Positions 27,792 through 36,491 of a stretch of 49,930 bases of DNA are shown here, piece after piece; position 1 is the stretch's first letter, and every line of letters starts with the position of its first letter. Where the stretch lies: NCBI GenBank assembly GCA_014656015.1, contig BNBP01000052.1, positions 1 to 49,930 on the forward strand, read 5' to 3'. This DNA comes from Streptomyces griseoaurantiacus (lineage in GTDB: Bacteria > Actinomycetota > Actinomycetes > Streptomycetales > Streptomycetaceae). Below the pieces are notes generated by a model. It worked only from the letters and a program-made list of their open reading frames with translations. It did not search any database and was not told the DNA's origin. A program made the translations under genes and the position numbers.

Positions 27792-28884
27792 GCGCCCCGA
27801 GGAACCGGAACCGCACGGCCCGTACGAGCCCTACGGGCCGTTCGGGCCCTACGAATACGAGGCGGACGGCACCCTGGCGGGCACGGGCCCCGGCGCCGTC
27901 GCCCCCACCGGCACCGGCGGCACGATGGACCTCGCGGCGGGCGAGGCGGCCACGCTCCGCCGCCCGCCGTCCCCGGAGCCCGGCCCCGGTCCGGAGCCGG
28001 GACCGAAGGAGCCGGCGAAGGCCCGGCACAGGCGGGGGAAGCCCCGCTCCCTGTGGTCCGACGCCTGGCACGACCTGCGGCGCAACCCCGTCTTCCTGGC
28101 CTCCGCCCTCGTCATCCTCTTCCTCCTCGTCATCTCCGTGAGCCCCTCGCTGATCGCCTCCGGCGACCCCCTCTCCTGCGACCTCGCCCACGCCCAGGAG
28201 GGCTCCACCCCCGGCCACCCCTTCGGCTTCGACGGCCAGGGCTGCGACGTCTACACCCGCACCGTGTACGGCACCCGCGTCTCCATCGCCGTCGGCGTGC
28301 TCGCCACGGCCGGGGTCGCGCTGCTCGGCTCGGTGCTCGGCGGGCTCGCCGGGTACTTCGGCGGGACGGGCGACGCGGTCCTCTCCCGCCTCACCGACGT
28401 CTTCTTCGCGATCCCCGTCGTCCTCGGCGGCCTCGTCCTGCTCTCCGTCGTCACCAGCGACACCATCTGGCCCGTCGTCGGCTTCATGGTGCTGCTCGGC
28501 TGGCCGCAGGTCTCCCGCATCGCCCGCGGCTCCGTCCTCACCGTGGGGCGGCAGGACTACATCCAGGCCGCCCGCGCCCTCGGCGCCTCCCACACCCGGC
28601 TGCTGCTGCGGCACATCGCGCCCAACGCCGTCGCCCCCGTGATCGTCGTGGCGACCATCGCGCTCGGCACGTACATCGCGCTGGAGGCCACCCTGTCCTA
28701 CGTCGGCGTCGGGCTGCGGCCGCCCACGGTGAGCTGGGGCATCGACATCTCCGCCGCCTCCCCCTACATCCGCCAGGCCCCGCACATGCTGCTGTGGCCC
28801 GCCGGAGCGCTGGCGCTCACCGTGCTGGCGTTCATCATGCTCGGCGACGCGGTGCGCGACGCCCTCGACCCGAAGCTGAGGTGA
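27784..28884 (+). CDS. Cluster 3 peptide ABC permease, OppC/DppC type, with extended N-terminus
   Basis: A 366-aa permease, about 50 residues longer than its cluster 1 paralogue. The extra part is a cytoplasmic low-complexity tail: Pro/Glu/Gly/Tyr-rich (repeats of PYEPYGPFGPYEYE) then Pro/Gly/Glu-rich (PSPEPGPGPEPGPKEP) before RSLWSDAWHDLRRNPVFLAS, where similarity to cluster 1 begins. FGFDGQGCDVYTRTVYGTRVS and VGRQDYIQAARALGASHTRL are the conserved loops. ATG 27784 overlaps the previous stop, so the tail is genuinely translated if that coupling start is used. Confidence 0.9.
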   Translation: MPERPEEPEPHGPYEPYGPFGPYEYEADGTLAGTGPGAVAPTGTGGTMDLAAGEAATLRRPPSPEPGPGPEPGPKEPAKARHRRGKPRSLWSDAWHDLRRNPVFLASALVILFLLVISVSPSLIASGDPLSCDLAHAQEGSTPGHPFGFDGQGCDVYTRTVYGTRVSIAVGVLATAGVALLGSVLGGLAGYFGGTGDAVLSRLTDVFFAIPVVLGGLVLLSVVTSDTIWPVVGFMVLLGWPQVSRIARGSVLTVGRQDYIQAARALGASHTRLLLRHIAPNAVAPVIVVATIALGTYIALEATLSYVGVGLRPPTVSWGIDISAASPYIRQAPHMLLWPAGALALTVLAFIMLGDAVRDALDPKLR

Positions 28885-28890
28885 GCCGCC

Positions 28891-29934
28891 GTGCGACACG
28901 ACGACCCGAGGACGCCCGCCCCGGGACCGGCGCCGGGCACGGCGGACGGGGCCCCGCTGCTCGACGTACGCGGCCTGCGCGTGGAGTTCCGCACCCGGGA
29001 CGGCGTCGCGCGCGCCGTCAACGGCGTCGATCTGCGCGTGGCGGCGGGGGAGACGCTCGCCGTGCTCGGCGAGTCCGGCTCCGGCAAGTCCGTCACCGCA
29101 CAGGCGGTCATGGGCATCCTCGACACCCCGCCCGGGCACATCACCGGCGGCGAGGTCCGCTTCCGGGGCCGCGACCTGCTGACCCTCCCCGAGGAGCAGC
29201 GCCGCAGACTGCGCGGCGCCGAGATGGCGATGATCTTCCAGGACGCGCTGTCCGCCCTCAACCCCGTCCTCACCGTGGGCGACCAGCTCGCCGAGATGTT
29301 CCTCGTCCACCGCGGCACCTCCCGGCGCGAGGCCCGCGCGAGGGCCGTCGAGCTCATGGACAGGGTCCGCATCCCGGCCGCCGCCCAGCGGGCACGGGAC
29401 TATCCGCACCAGTTCTCCGGCGGCATGCGCCAGCGCGTCATGATCGCGATGGCGCTCGCCCTGGAACCCGCGCTGATCATCGCCGACGAGCCCACCACCG
29501 CGCTCGACGTCACCGTGCAGGCGCAGGTCATGGACCTCCTCGCCGAGCTGCGCCGGGAGTACGCGATGGGGCTCGTCCTCATCACCCACGACCTCGGCGT
29601 CGTCGCCGACGTCGCCGACCGCATCGCCGTGATGTACGCGGGCCGGATCGTCGAGGAGGCGCCGGTCCACGACCTCTACAAGGCGCCCGCCCACCCCTAC
29701 ACCAGGGGCCTGCTCGACTCCATCCCCCGCCTCGACCGCAAAGGCACCGAACTCGACGCCATCCGGGGCCTGCCGCCCAGCCTCACCGACATCCCACCGG
29801 GCTGCGCCTTCCACCCGCGCTGCCCGCGAGCCCGGGACGAGTGCCTGACCGACGTGCCGCCCCTGTACGCGGCGGGCGAGGACCGGGGCAGCGCCTGCCA
29901 CTTCTGGAGGGAGTGCCTGCATGACGCCGGCTGA
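28891..29934 (+). CDS. Cluster 3 peptide ABC ATPase, OppD/DppD type
   Basis: A 347-aa ATPase. After a Pro-rich leader the ABC domain matches cluster 1 closely: Walker A GESGSGKS at 60-67, FSGGMRQR, LIIADEPTTALDVTVQ and LITHD. The C-terminal cysteine motif (CAFHPRCPRARDEC, later SACHF) is complete for a possible [4Fe-4S] site. GTG 28891 lies 6 bases after the permease stop. It overlaps the next ATPase by 14 bases. Confidence 0.92.
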   Translation: MRHDDPRTPAPGPAPGTADGAPLLDVRGLRVEFRTRDGVARAVNGVDLRVAAGETLAVLGESGSGKSVTAQAVMGILDTPPGHITGGEVRFRGRDLLTLPEEQRRRLRGAEMAMIFQDALSALNPVLTVGDQLAEMFLVHRGTSRREARARAVELMDRVRIPAAAQRARDYPHQFSGGMRQRVMIAMALALEPALIIADEPTTALDVTVQAQVMDLLAELRREYAMGLVLITHDLGVVADVADRIAVMYAGRIVEEAPVHDLYKAPAHPYTRGLLDSIPRLDRKGTELDAIRGLPPSLTDIPPGCAFHPRCPRARDECLTDVPPLYAAGEDRGSACHFWRECLHDAG

Positions 29935-30928
29935 ACCGATCCTCGAGGTGACCGGACTGACCAAGCACTACCCGCTGACCAGGGGCGTGGTGCGGCGCCG
30001 GGCGGCCGGCGCCGTGCGGGCCGTCGACGGTGTCGACCTCACCCTGCGCGCGGGCGAGACCCTCGGCATCGTCGGCGAGTCCGGCTGCGGCAAGTCGACG
30101 CTGGCCCGCCTCCTGGTCCACCTCGAACGCCCCACCGCCGGCCGCGTCCGGCACCGAGGCGAGGACGTCACCGGCCTCTCCGGCCGCGCGCTCAAGGCGG
30201 TGCGCCGCAACGTCCAGATGGTCTTCCAGGACCCGTACACCTCGCTCAACCCCCGCATGACGGTGGGGGACATCGTCGGGGAACCGTTCGAGATCCACCC
30301 GGAGGTCGCCCCCAAGGGCGAACGGGGCCGCAAGGTCCGGGAGCTGCTCGACGTCGTCGGCCTCAACCCCGAGCACGTCAACCGCTACCCGCACCAGTTC
30401 TCCGGCGGCCAGCGCCAGCGCATCGGCATCGCGCGGGCCCTGGCCCTGCGCCCCGAGATCGTCGTCGCCGACGAACCGGTCTCCGCGCTGGACGTCTCGG
30501 TGCAGGCCCAGGTGATCAACCTCCTGGCCCGCCTGCAACGGGAGTTCGGCCTCGCCTACGTCTTCATCGCGCACGACCTGTCCGTGGTCCGGCACATCTC
30601 GGACCGGGTGGGCGTGATGTACCTGGGCCGCATCGTGGAGACCGGCACGGACGAGCAGATCTACGAGCACCCCACGCACCCCTACACCCAGGCCCTGCTC
30701 TCCGCGGTCCCCGTCCCCGACCCGACGGCCCGCGCCCGCCGCGACCGCATCATCCTCACCGGCGACGTCCCCTCCCCGGCCGACATCCCCACGGGCTGCC
30801 GCTTCCGCACCCGCTGCTTCAAGGCCCGACCCCGCTGCACCGAGGAGTCCCCCCTCCTGCAACTCCACCCCACCGCCCCCCACCCCTCCGCCTGCCACTA
30901 CGCGGAGGAACGCACAACGAGGACGTGA
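29921..30928 (+). CDS. Cluster 3 peptide ABC ATPase, OppF/DppF type
   Basis: A 335-aa ATPase that lacks the 45-residue acidic leader of its cluster 1 paralogue and is otherwise very similar (NVQMVFQDPYTSLNPRMTVG, FSGGQRQRIGIARALAL, VVADEPVSALDVSVQ). Walker A is GESGCGKS. The C-terminal motif GCRFRTRCFKARPRC with a final SACHY is present. The start ATG 29921 overlaps the OppD stop. It closes the cluster; repeats follow. Confidence 0.92.
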   Translation: MTPAEPILEVTGLTKHYPLTRGVVRRRAAGAVRAVDGVDLTLRAGETLGIVGESGCGKSTLARLLVHLERPTAGRVRHRGEDVTGLSGRALKAVRRNVQMVFQDPYTSLNPRMTVGDIVGEPFEIHPEVAPKGERGRKVRELLDVVGLNPEHVNRYPHQFSGGQRQRIGIARALALRPEIVVADEPVSALDVSVQAQVINLLARLQREFGLAYVFIAHDLSVVRHISDRVGVMYLGRIVETGTDEQIYEHPTHPYTQALLSAVPVPDPTARARRDRIILTGDVPSPADIPTGCRFRTRCFKARPRCTEESPLLQLHPTAPHPSACHYAEERTTRT

Positions 30929-30964
30929 CTCCGGTCAGGGCCACGGGAAACCACGCGCCCAGCC

Positions 30965-31165
30965 ACCCCCCTAAGGGGCGCGGGGAACTGCGCGCCCGAC
31001 CACGACGCACCCGCACGTGCAACGCGGGCCGCACCCCCGCCCCCCTTAGGGGCGCGGGGAACTGCGCGACAAGCCGCAACGCACCCGCACCCGCCGGCCG
31101 AACCGAGCCCCCGCCCCCTCAGGCGCGCACCCCCTCAGGCGCCCGCCTCCTCAGGCGCCCGAAAC
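30965..31165. repeat. Direct repeats after cluster 3
   Basis: AGGGGCGCGGGGAACTGCGC occurs at 30974-30993 and 31048-31067, 74 bases apart, each preceded by CCCC so that a short CCCCT/AGGGG hairpin forms, and each followed at similar distance by ACGCACCCGCAC. Next come three imperfect copies of a CCTCAGGCG unit (about 31116-31160) running into the end of the NmrA-like gene. The 20-mer is the exact inverse of the one at 22683. I recall this motif as common between Streptomyces genes. Confidence 0.75.
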
Positions 31166-32056
31166 AACCCCCCGCAGCACCCCCTCACACCACTCCCGAA
31201 ACGTCGTCCCCCCGACGAAGACATTCGCGTCCGTACGCGATACCGCCGCGTCCAGCCCCTCGTTCCGCGCCCGCATCATGTCGACCATCCCCGTCGCGAA
31301 CGCCTCCGGCACCCCCCGCGCGGCGAACCCCGCCGCGTAGTCCTCCAGGGACACAGGCTCATACCGCACGGCCCGCCCCAGCACCTCGGAGAGAATCCGC
31401 GCCCGCTCGTCCGCCGTCAGTTCCTCGGGCCCGAGCACGGGCACCTCACCCGTGCCGCTCCACTCCCGGTCGAGCAGCAACCGCACGGCCGCCGCCGCGA
31501 TGTCGGCCGTGGCGACCGTCGCCTCGGGCCGGTCCGCGGGGACCGTGTCACTGAAGACGCCCCGTTCGCGGATCGGACCGGCCTGCCGCAGCAGGTTGTC
31601 GGTGAAGGTGGCGCACGCGAGCGCCCGGTAGGCGACCCCGGAGCCGGCGATGAGGTCGTCCATGGCCAGCGAGGCCGTGACGAGCCCGGCGCGCCCGGCG
31701 ACCGGTGTGCCCCGCCCGACGGAGGACACGCCGACCACCCGCCGCACGCCGTGCGCGGCGAACGCCTTCGCCGCCGGCCGCGTGAAGCCGGAGTACGCCT
31801 CGTCCAGACTGGCCGCCGCCGGGTCGGGCGGCACGACCCAGAAGACCGCCTCGACCCCGTCGAGCGCCCGGTCGAGGACCGCCGCGTCGCCGTGCGAACC
31901 GGTGACGACGTCGACCCGCCCCCGCACCTCCTCGGGGAGCTTCGCGGGGTCGCGCACGACGACCCGCAGTGCCTCGCCCCGCGCGGGGGCCTCGTCGAGC
32001 AGACTGCGCAGCACCTGGCTGCCGATGGCGCCCGTGGGCGTGGTGATGAGGATCAT
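31151..32056 (-). CDS. NmrA-like NAD(P)-binding oxidoreductase/sensor
   Basis: A 301-aa atypical short-chain dehydrogenase of the NmrA/QOR2 type. MILITTPTGAIGSQVLRSLL is the N-terminal Rossmann motif (G-x2-G form), followed by RVVVRDPAKLP. AVFWVVPPD and VVGVSSVGRGTPVAG occupy the usual strand positions; the YxxxK pair of classical SDRs is absent, as in this family. Such proteins reduce quinones or sense NADP+. The start ATG 32056 was chosen over upstream codons in the Arg-rich extension. It is divergent from a LysR gene, with a LysR-type box between them, and is the natural target of that regulator. Confidence 0.82.
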   Translation of the reverse strand: MILITTPTGAIGSQVLRSLLDEAPARGEALRVVVRDPAKLPEEVRGRVDVVTGSHGDAAVLDRALDGVEAVFWVVPPDPAAASLDEAYSGFTRPAAKAFAAHGVRRVVGVSSVGRGTPVAGRAGLVTASLAMDDLIAGSGVAYRALACATFTDNLLRQAGPIRERGVFSDTVPADRPEATVATADIAAAAVRLLLDREWSGTGEVPVLGPEELTADERARILSEVLGRAVRYEPVSLEDYAAGFAARGVPEAFATGMVDMMRARNEGLDAAVSRTDANVFVGGTTFREWCEGVLRGVVSGA

Positions 32057-32093
32057 GCGGTCAAGTCTTCGCGCGTCCCGGCGCACGCGTCCA

Positions 32094-32128
32094 ATACCCT
32101 TTCCCCGCGATTGATACCCTCGGGGTAT
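32094..32128. promoter_or_regulatory. LysR-type operator and leaderless promoter
   Basis: ATACC-CTCGG-GGTAT (32114-32128) is a perfect T-N11-A LysR box. It overlaps both the -10 TACCCT (32115-32120) and the first two bases of the LysR start codon. A second ATACCCT half-site lies exactly 20 bases upstream (32094-32100). This layout suits autorepression and control of the divergent NmrA-like gene. Confidence 0.65.
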
Positions 32129-32933
32129 GGACCTCGATCTGCGCAAGCTGCGCTATTTCGTCGCGGTCGCCGAGCACCGGCACTTCGGCCGTGCGGCCGA
32201 GCACCTCTTCATCGCCCAGCCCGTCCTCAGCCGGCAGATCCGCGCCTTCGAACGCGAACTGGGCTGCGCGCTGCTGACCCGCACCACCCGCAGCGTGGAG
32301 CTGACGGCGGCGGGCAGGCAGCTCCACGAGGAGGCGCGCAGGGTCCTCACCACCGTGGACGCCGCGGTCCGCCGGGTCCACGAGGCCGACCGGGGCGTCG
32401 CGCGCCTGGCCGTCGCCTTCGCCCCCGGGCTGCACGTCTCGGAGGCGGTCCGCGCCTTCGCGGACGCCCACCCCGGTGTCGAGATCGACCTGATCCCGCT
32501 GCGCTGGTACGACCAGCACAGCCCTCTGCACGACGGCCGCGCCCACGTCGGCTTCCTGCGCCGGCCCTTCGACGACACGGGTCTGCGCACGATCCCCGTC
32601 GGCCACGAGCCGAGGGCCGCCATCCTGCCCGCGGCCCACCCCCTGGCCGGCCGCCCCTCGCTCCTCTCGGCGGACCTGGAGGGCGAGAAGCTGCTCGACG
32701 CCCAGCAGCGCCGCGCGGCCTCCATCGAGGAGAAGCTCGAACTCATCGCCGCCGGCTACGGCATCGGGGTCGGCCCGCTGAGCGCGGCCCGCGCCTACAG
32801 CCGCCCGGACCTCGCCCTCGTCCCGGTCACGGACGCGGAGCCGTACGAGACGTGCCTGGCGGCCCCCGAGGACAACCGGGACGAGCGCGTACGCGACTTC
32901 CTGACCATCGCCACGAAGGTGCTGCGCGGCTGA
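32127..32933 (+). CDS. LysR-family transcriptional regulator
   Basis: A 268-aa regulator, slightly short for the family. The winged helix-turn-helix is MDLDLRKLRYFVAVAEHRHF and GRAAEHLFIAQPVLSRQIRA, with the dimer helix up to about 90 and a periplasmic-binding-like effector domain after. ATG 32127 directly follows a -10 box by six bases, so the mRNA is predicted to be leaderless. It probably controls the divergent NmrA-like gene; the same operator pattern occurs upstream of the SDR gene at 41919. Confidence 0.88.
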   Translation: MDLDLRKLRYFVAVAEHRHFGRAAEHLFIAQPVLSRQIRAFERELGCALLTRTTRSVELTAAGRQLHEEARRVLTTVDAAVRRVHEADRGVARLAVAFAPGLHVSEAVRAFADAHPGVEIDLIPLRWYDQHSPLHDGRAHVGFLRRPFDDTGLRTIPVGHEPRAAILPAAHPLAGRPSLLSADLEGEKLLDAQQRRAASIEEKLELIAAGYGIGVGPLSAARAYSRPDLALVPVTDAEPYETCLAAPEDNRDERVRDFLTIATKVLRG

Positions 32934-33036
32934 CGCCGGGCCCGGCGCGCGCGTTCACAGCCTCGCAACACCGCCGACCCGGCGCCGCCACACGGCTGGG
33001 TCACGCTGGACCGTGTACGGCCGTGCGGGTGCCGTG

Positions 33037-33070
33037 GACGGGCCGGGGCGCTGCGGCGCTCCGGCCCGTC
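33037..33070. terminator. Terminator between LysR and peptidase genes
   Basis: A 15-bp stem (33037-33051 with 33056-33070, one G-U) with a TGCG tetraloop lies between two convergent genes. It should end transcription from either side. Confidence 0.75.
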
Positions 33071-33085
33071 GCCGTGCGTGGACCG

Positions 33086-35218
33086 TCAGGCGAGCTTCAA
33101 GGAGCGCCGCAGGAAGTCCAGTTGGAGCCGCAGCAGGTTCTCCGCGACCGTCTCCTGCGGGGTCATGTGCGTGACGCCGGACAGGGGCAGCACCTCGTGC
33201 GGGCGTCCGGCGGCGAGGAGCGCCGAGGACAGGCGCAGGGAGTGGGCGACGACCACGTTGTCGTCGGCGAGCCCGTGGATGATCATCATGGGACGGTGCG
33301 GGCCCTCCGCCGCGTCCACCAGGCCCGCGTCGTCGATCAGCGAGTTGTGCCGGTAGACCTCCGGCTGCTCGGCGGGCAGGCCGAGGTACCGCTCCTGGTA
33401 GTGCGTGTCGTAGAGCCGCAGATCGGTGACCGGCGCTCCGACGACCGCCGCGTGGAAGACGTCCGGGCGGCGCAGCGCGCCGAGCGCGGCGAGGTAGCCG
33501 CCGAAGGACCAGCCGCGGATCGCGACGCGGTCGAGGTCGAGGGGGAACTCCTCGGCGAGCGCGTGCAGCGCGTCGACCTGGTCCTGGAGGACCACGTCGG
33601 CGAGCTCGTCCCGGACGGCCTTCTCCCAGGCGGGGGAGCGGCCGGGCGTGCCCCGTCCGTCCGCGACGACGACGGCGAAGCCCTGGTCGGCGAACCACTG
33701 GGAGGTGAGGTGCGGGTTGTGGGCCGCCAGTACCCGCTGGCCGTGCGGACCGCCGTAGGGGTCCATGAGGACCGGCAAACGGGGACCGTCGGTCTCACGG
33801 GGGTAGTCCGTAGGCATAAGCACGGCGCATGGGATTTTCCGTGCGCCCCCCTCCACGAGGGTCACGCGCGGGGAGAAATTCGGACTTTCCGCGTGCGAGG
33901 CCAGGGTCACCACCGGCTTGCCCTCACGAAGTACCTGCGCACGGGAGCCTGGCCGGTCCGGCACCGCGCTGACCAGCACGGTCACGCCCCCGGCGCGCAC
34001 CGCCGAGTGCACGCCGGGCTCCTGCGAGACGCGCTCCATTCCGAGTTCGTTCACCCGGTAGACGTGCACCTCGCCGATCTCCGGCTCCGCCGCGCGCGCC
34101 CCGGCCCCGGCCGAGACCAGGACGTTGTCGGCGGAGACGTCAAGTACCGCCCGCACATGCAACTGCGGTCCGGTGAGCGGGCGTTCGCCGACCGCGAGGA
34201 CCCGTGCGCCCCCCTCGTCGGCGATCCGCACGAGCTGTCCGGAGGGGCTCCAGCACGGCACTCCGGGGAAAAGTTCCAGCCAAGTTGGATCTTCGTCGGC
34301 GTGCACCATCCGGGTCGCACCGGTGTGCGGATCCACCGCCAGAATGAGCTGACTGCGCTGGTCCCGGGCCTGCACCAAGATCAATGGCGCACCCGCCGCT
34401 GACCAGTGCACTCGCGCCAGATAGGGGTAGCCGGCCCGGTCCCAGGCCACCTCCGTGCGCACCCCGTCCAGGCCCAGGACGAACAGGCGCACCTCCGCGT
34501 TGTCCGTCCCCGCCGCCGGGTACGCCACGGGCTGCGGGGCCCGGCCCGGGTGTGCCGGATCGGCGATCCACCACCGCTGGACCGGGGTGTCGTCCACCCG
34601 CGCGACCAGCAGGCGTTCGGAGTCCGGGGCCCACCAGAACCCGCGAGAACGGGACATTTCCTCGGCCGCGACGAACTCCGCGAGACCGTACGAAACGCCC
34701 TCCGACTCCGGTTCGAGCAGCGCCCGGTCGTCCTCGCCCTCCGCGCCGACGACCCGCAGCGCGCCCCGGGCGACATAGGCGACATGGCGGCCGTCGGGGG
34801 AGGGGCGGGGGTCGATCACCGGCCCGGCGGCGGGCAGTTCGCGCGCGGTACCGGCCCGCAGCTCGGCCGTGAAAAGCCGCCCTGACAAGGCGAAAGACGC
34901 CAACTCCACGGCGGCGTCGGTCGCGTAGCCGACGATGCCGGCGCCCCCCTCACGGCTGCGTTCCCGGCGTGCGCGCTCCTCCGGCGGCAACTCCTCGCCG
35001 GCCCCCGAGAGCAGGGCCGCGGGGTCCGCCGCGAGGTGCTCCGCGCCGTCCTCCGTGTCGAGGACCCACAACTGGTGCACCCGGTCCGTTCCGGACGCGG
35101 ACCGCAGGAACACGACCCGTGAACCGTCCGGCGCGACCGTGAACGCGCGGGGCGCGCCGAGGGTGAAGCGTTGCGTGCGCGCGTGCTGGCGGGGGAAGGA
35201 AAGTGGCTCGGTCGTCAT
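33086..35218 (-). CDS. S9 prolyl oligopeptidase/DPP-IV family peptidase
   Basis: A 710-aa two-domain serine peptidase. The N-terminal half is a beta-propeller (DPP-IV N-terminal type, e.g. FLRSASGTDRVHQLWVLDTEDG region at 40-60), and the C-terminal third is the alpha/beta-hydrolase. The catalytic triad is visible: Ser571 in RGWSFGGYLAA, Asp652 or 653 in HGLADDNVV, and His684 in SGVTHMTP. The double-Glu-like EEM in EFVAAEEMSRSRGFWW matches the N-terminus-binding element of dipeptidyl peptidases. No signal peptide is seen, so it is probably cytoplasmic and finishes breakdown of imported peptides. The start ATG 35218 lies six bases after a TATGGT -10 box. It sits just beyond the three peptide transporters. 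Confidence 0.9.
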   Translation of the reverse strand: MTTEPLSFPRQHARTQRFTLGAPRAFTVAPDGSRVVFLRSASGTDRVHQLWVLDTEDGAEHLAADPAALLSGAGEELPPEERARRERSREGGAGIVGYATDAAVELASFALSGRLFTAELRAGTARELPAAGPVIDPRPSPDGRHVAYVARGALRVVGAEGEDDRALLEPESEGVSYGLAEFVAAEEMSRSRGFWWAPDSERLLVARVDDTPVQRWWIADPAHPGRAPQPVAYPAAGTDNAEVRLFVLGLDGVRTEVAWDRAGYPYLARVHWSAAGAPLILVQARDQRSQLILAVDPHTGATRMVHADEDPTWLELFPGVPCWSPSGQLVRIADEGGARVLAVGERPLTGPQLHVRAVLDVSADNVLVSAGAGARAAEPEIGEVHVYRVNELGMERVSQEPGVHSAVRAGGVTVLVSAVPDRPGSRAQVLREGKPVVTLASHAESPNFSPRVTLVEGGARKIPCAVLMPTDYPRETDGPRLPVLMDPYGGPHGQRVLAAHNPHLTSQWFADQGFAVVVADGRGTPGRSPAWEKAVRDELADVVLQDQVDALHALAEEFPLDLDRVAIRGWSFGGYLAALGALRRPDVFHAAVVGAPVTDLRLYDTHYQERYLGLPAEQPEVYRHNSLIDDAGLVDAAEGPHRPMMIIHGLADDNVVVAHSLRLSSALLAAGRPHEVLPLSGVTHMTPQETVAENLLRLQLDFLRRSLKLA

Positions 35219-35224
35219 GCCCCG

Positions 35225-35230
35225 ACCATA
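35225..35230 (-). promoter_or_regulatory. -10 box TATGGT of the peptidase gene (leaderless)
   Basis: On the minus strand TATGGT is followed by CGGGGC and then the ATG at 35218, placing the transcription start on the A of the start codon. There is no clear -35. Confidence 0.55.
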
Positions 35231-35395
35231 TTGGCCATGCGCCCCCTTGTGCGGCCGTGCGCGGGACGATGCGCGCGTCCGGATAGTTATGATCACAAGC
35301 GCATAGTGGGTATGAACCCGCTGGCTGCTGTACGGATATGTCTGCCCCCATAGTCCGACCCCCCGCGTCCCTGGGATCTTTGGAGGTGAACCGCC

Positions 35396-35590
35396 GTGGC
35401 ACTCTCGATTTCGGCGGTGGTGCTGCTGGCGATCATCGTCGTTCTGCTGATCAGGAAGTCAGGCCTGAAGGGCGGACACGCGGTGGTCTGCGTGCTCCTC
35501 GGTTTCTACCTCGCCTCCTCGACGATCGCCCCGACGATCAACGACCTGACGACGAACATCGCGGGGATGATCGGCAGCATCAAGTTCTGA
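35396..35590 (+). CDS. Small conserved membrane protein, 64 aa
   Basis: A 64-aa protein with two hydrophobic segments: ISAVVLLAIIVVLLI at 4-18, then RKSGLKGGH, then AVVCVLLGFYLASSTIA at 28-45, and an amphipathic tail DLTTNIAGMIGSIKF. GTG 35396 follows TGGAGGTG. TATGAT at 35288-35293 is a possible -10 about 100 bases upstream. From memory this short protein is well conserved in Streptomyces, and it resembles small proteins often annotated as hypothetical. No function is known to me. Confidence 0.75.
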   Translation: MALSISAVVLLAIIVVLLIRKSGLKGGHAVVCVLLGFYLASSTIAPTINDLTTNIAGMIGSIKF

Positions 35591-35667
35591 CGCGCGCGTC
35601 CCGACGCAGGGGCCCTGTGCGCCTTCGCGCCCCGGGGCCGGGCCGGCGACCCGCCGCAGGAGGGGGG

Positions 35668-35699
35668 CACGGGCTCCGGACAGCAGTCCGAAGCCCGTG
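35668..35699. terminator. Terminator between the small membrane gene and GntR
   Basis: CACGGGCTCCGGAC pairs with GTCCGAAGCCCGTG across an AGCA loop; the single mismatch becomes G-U on the minus-strand RNA, so it is best for the GntR gene but lies between convergent genes. Confidence 0.7.
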
Positions 35700-35750
35700 C
35701 GGTGACCTTCCCAGAAACCGGTTGCCCGGGATGTGACGCGGTACGCCCGG

Positions 35751-36485
35751 TCAACCGGAAGAATGTTCGCCGGCTTGCGCGGCGGCGTTCTCCTCGTTCC
35801 CGGCGGCACTCTCCTCGGTCAGGGCCGCCGCGGTCAGGGTGAGGTGCCGGACCAGGACCGCGGCCGCGGTGTCGGCCTCGCGGGCCAGGGCCGCCTCCTC
35901 CAGCATGCGGTGCTCCGCGAGGGCGTCCCGCTCCGGGGCGCGGTGCGCCGACCAGCGGCGGGCCAGCTCGCTCGCCGTCCACATCCGGTCGAAGGTCTCC
36001 AGGAGCGGACGGTTTCCGCACCCCTCCAGCAGGGTGCGGTGGAAGACCCTGTGGGCCTCGGCCCAGGCGTCGGTGTAGTGGGCGCCCTCCTCCGGCGCGT
36101 ACGCAGGAGTGCGCGCCAGACGGTGGTGCGCGGCCCGCACCCGGGCCTCCCATTCGACGTCCCCGCGCTCGATCGACATGCGCAGCACCACCGGTTCGAC
36201 GGTCCTGCGCGCCTCCGCGATCTCCTGCCACCGCCGGTCCGAGAAGGACGGCACCGCGAAACCGCGGTTGGGCAGCCGGTCGGCCAGCCCTTCACCCACC
36301 AGTCGCACGAGCGCCTCGCGCACCACGGCAAGGCTCACGCCCTGCGCCTTGGCGAGGTCCTGCGGCTTGAGCGGGGCGCCGGGGGAGTGGTCCCCGCGCA
36401 TGATCGCGCCCCGCAGTTGCGCGTGGACCTGCTCGGACAGCATCTGCTTCCCCGGCGGGGGCGAGGAGGGGACCGTCTGTGTCAT
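35751..36485 (-). CDS. GntR/FadR-subfamily transcriptional regulator
   Basis: A 244-aa regulator. The winged helix at 14-80 includes SEQVHAQLRGAIMRGDHSPG, LKPQDLAKAQGVSLAVVREA and LADRLPNRGFAVPSF; the helical FCD-like ligand domain follows, with possible metal ligands in AHHRLA, WAEAHRVFHRTLLEG and LAEHRMLEEA. An Ala/Glu-rich tail ends it. The start ATG 36485 is six bases after TAGGAT, so the message is predicted leaderless. It is divergent from the PEBP/SCO6745-like pair and a 14-bp palindrome lies between them. Confidence 0.88.
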   Translation of the reverse strand: MTQTVPSSPPPGKQMLSEQVHAQLRGAIMRGDHSPGAPLKPQDLAKAQGVSLAVVREALVRLVGEGLADRLPNRGFAVPSFSDRRWQEIAEARRTVEPVVLRMSIERGDVEWEARVRAAHHRLARTPAYAPEEGAHYTDAWAEAHRVFHRTLLEGCGNRPLLETFDRMWTASELARRWSAHRAPERDALAEHRMLEEAALAREADTAAAVLVRHLTLTAAALTEESAAGNEENAAAQAGEHSSG

Positions 36486-36491
36486 GCGCCC

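Noticed and set aside
27628..29964. Antisense open frame of 778 codons across cluster 3
   Set aside because: Same reason: it mirrors the OppC and OppD genes and has no independent start signal or domain.
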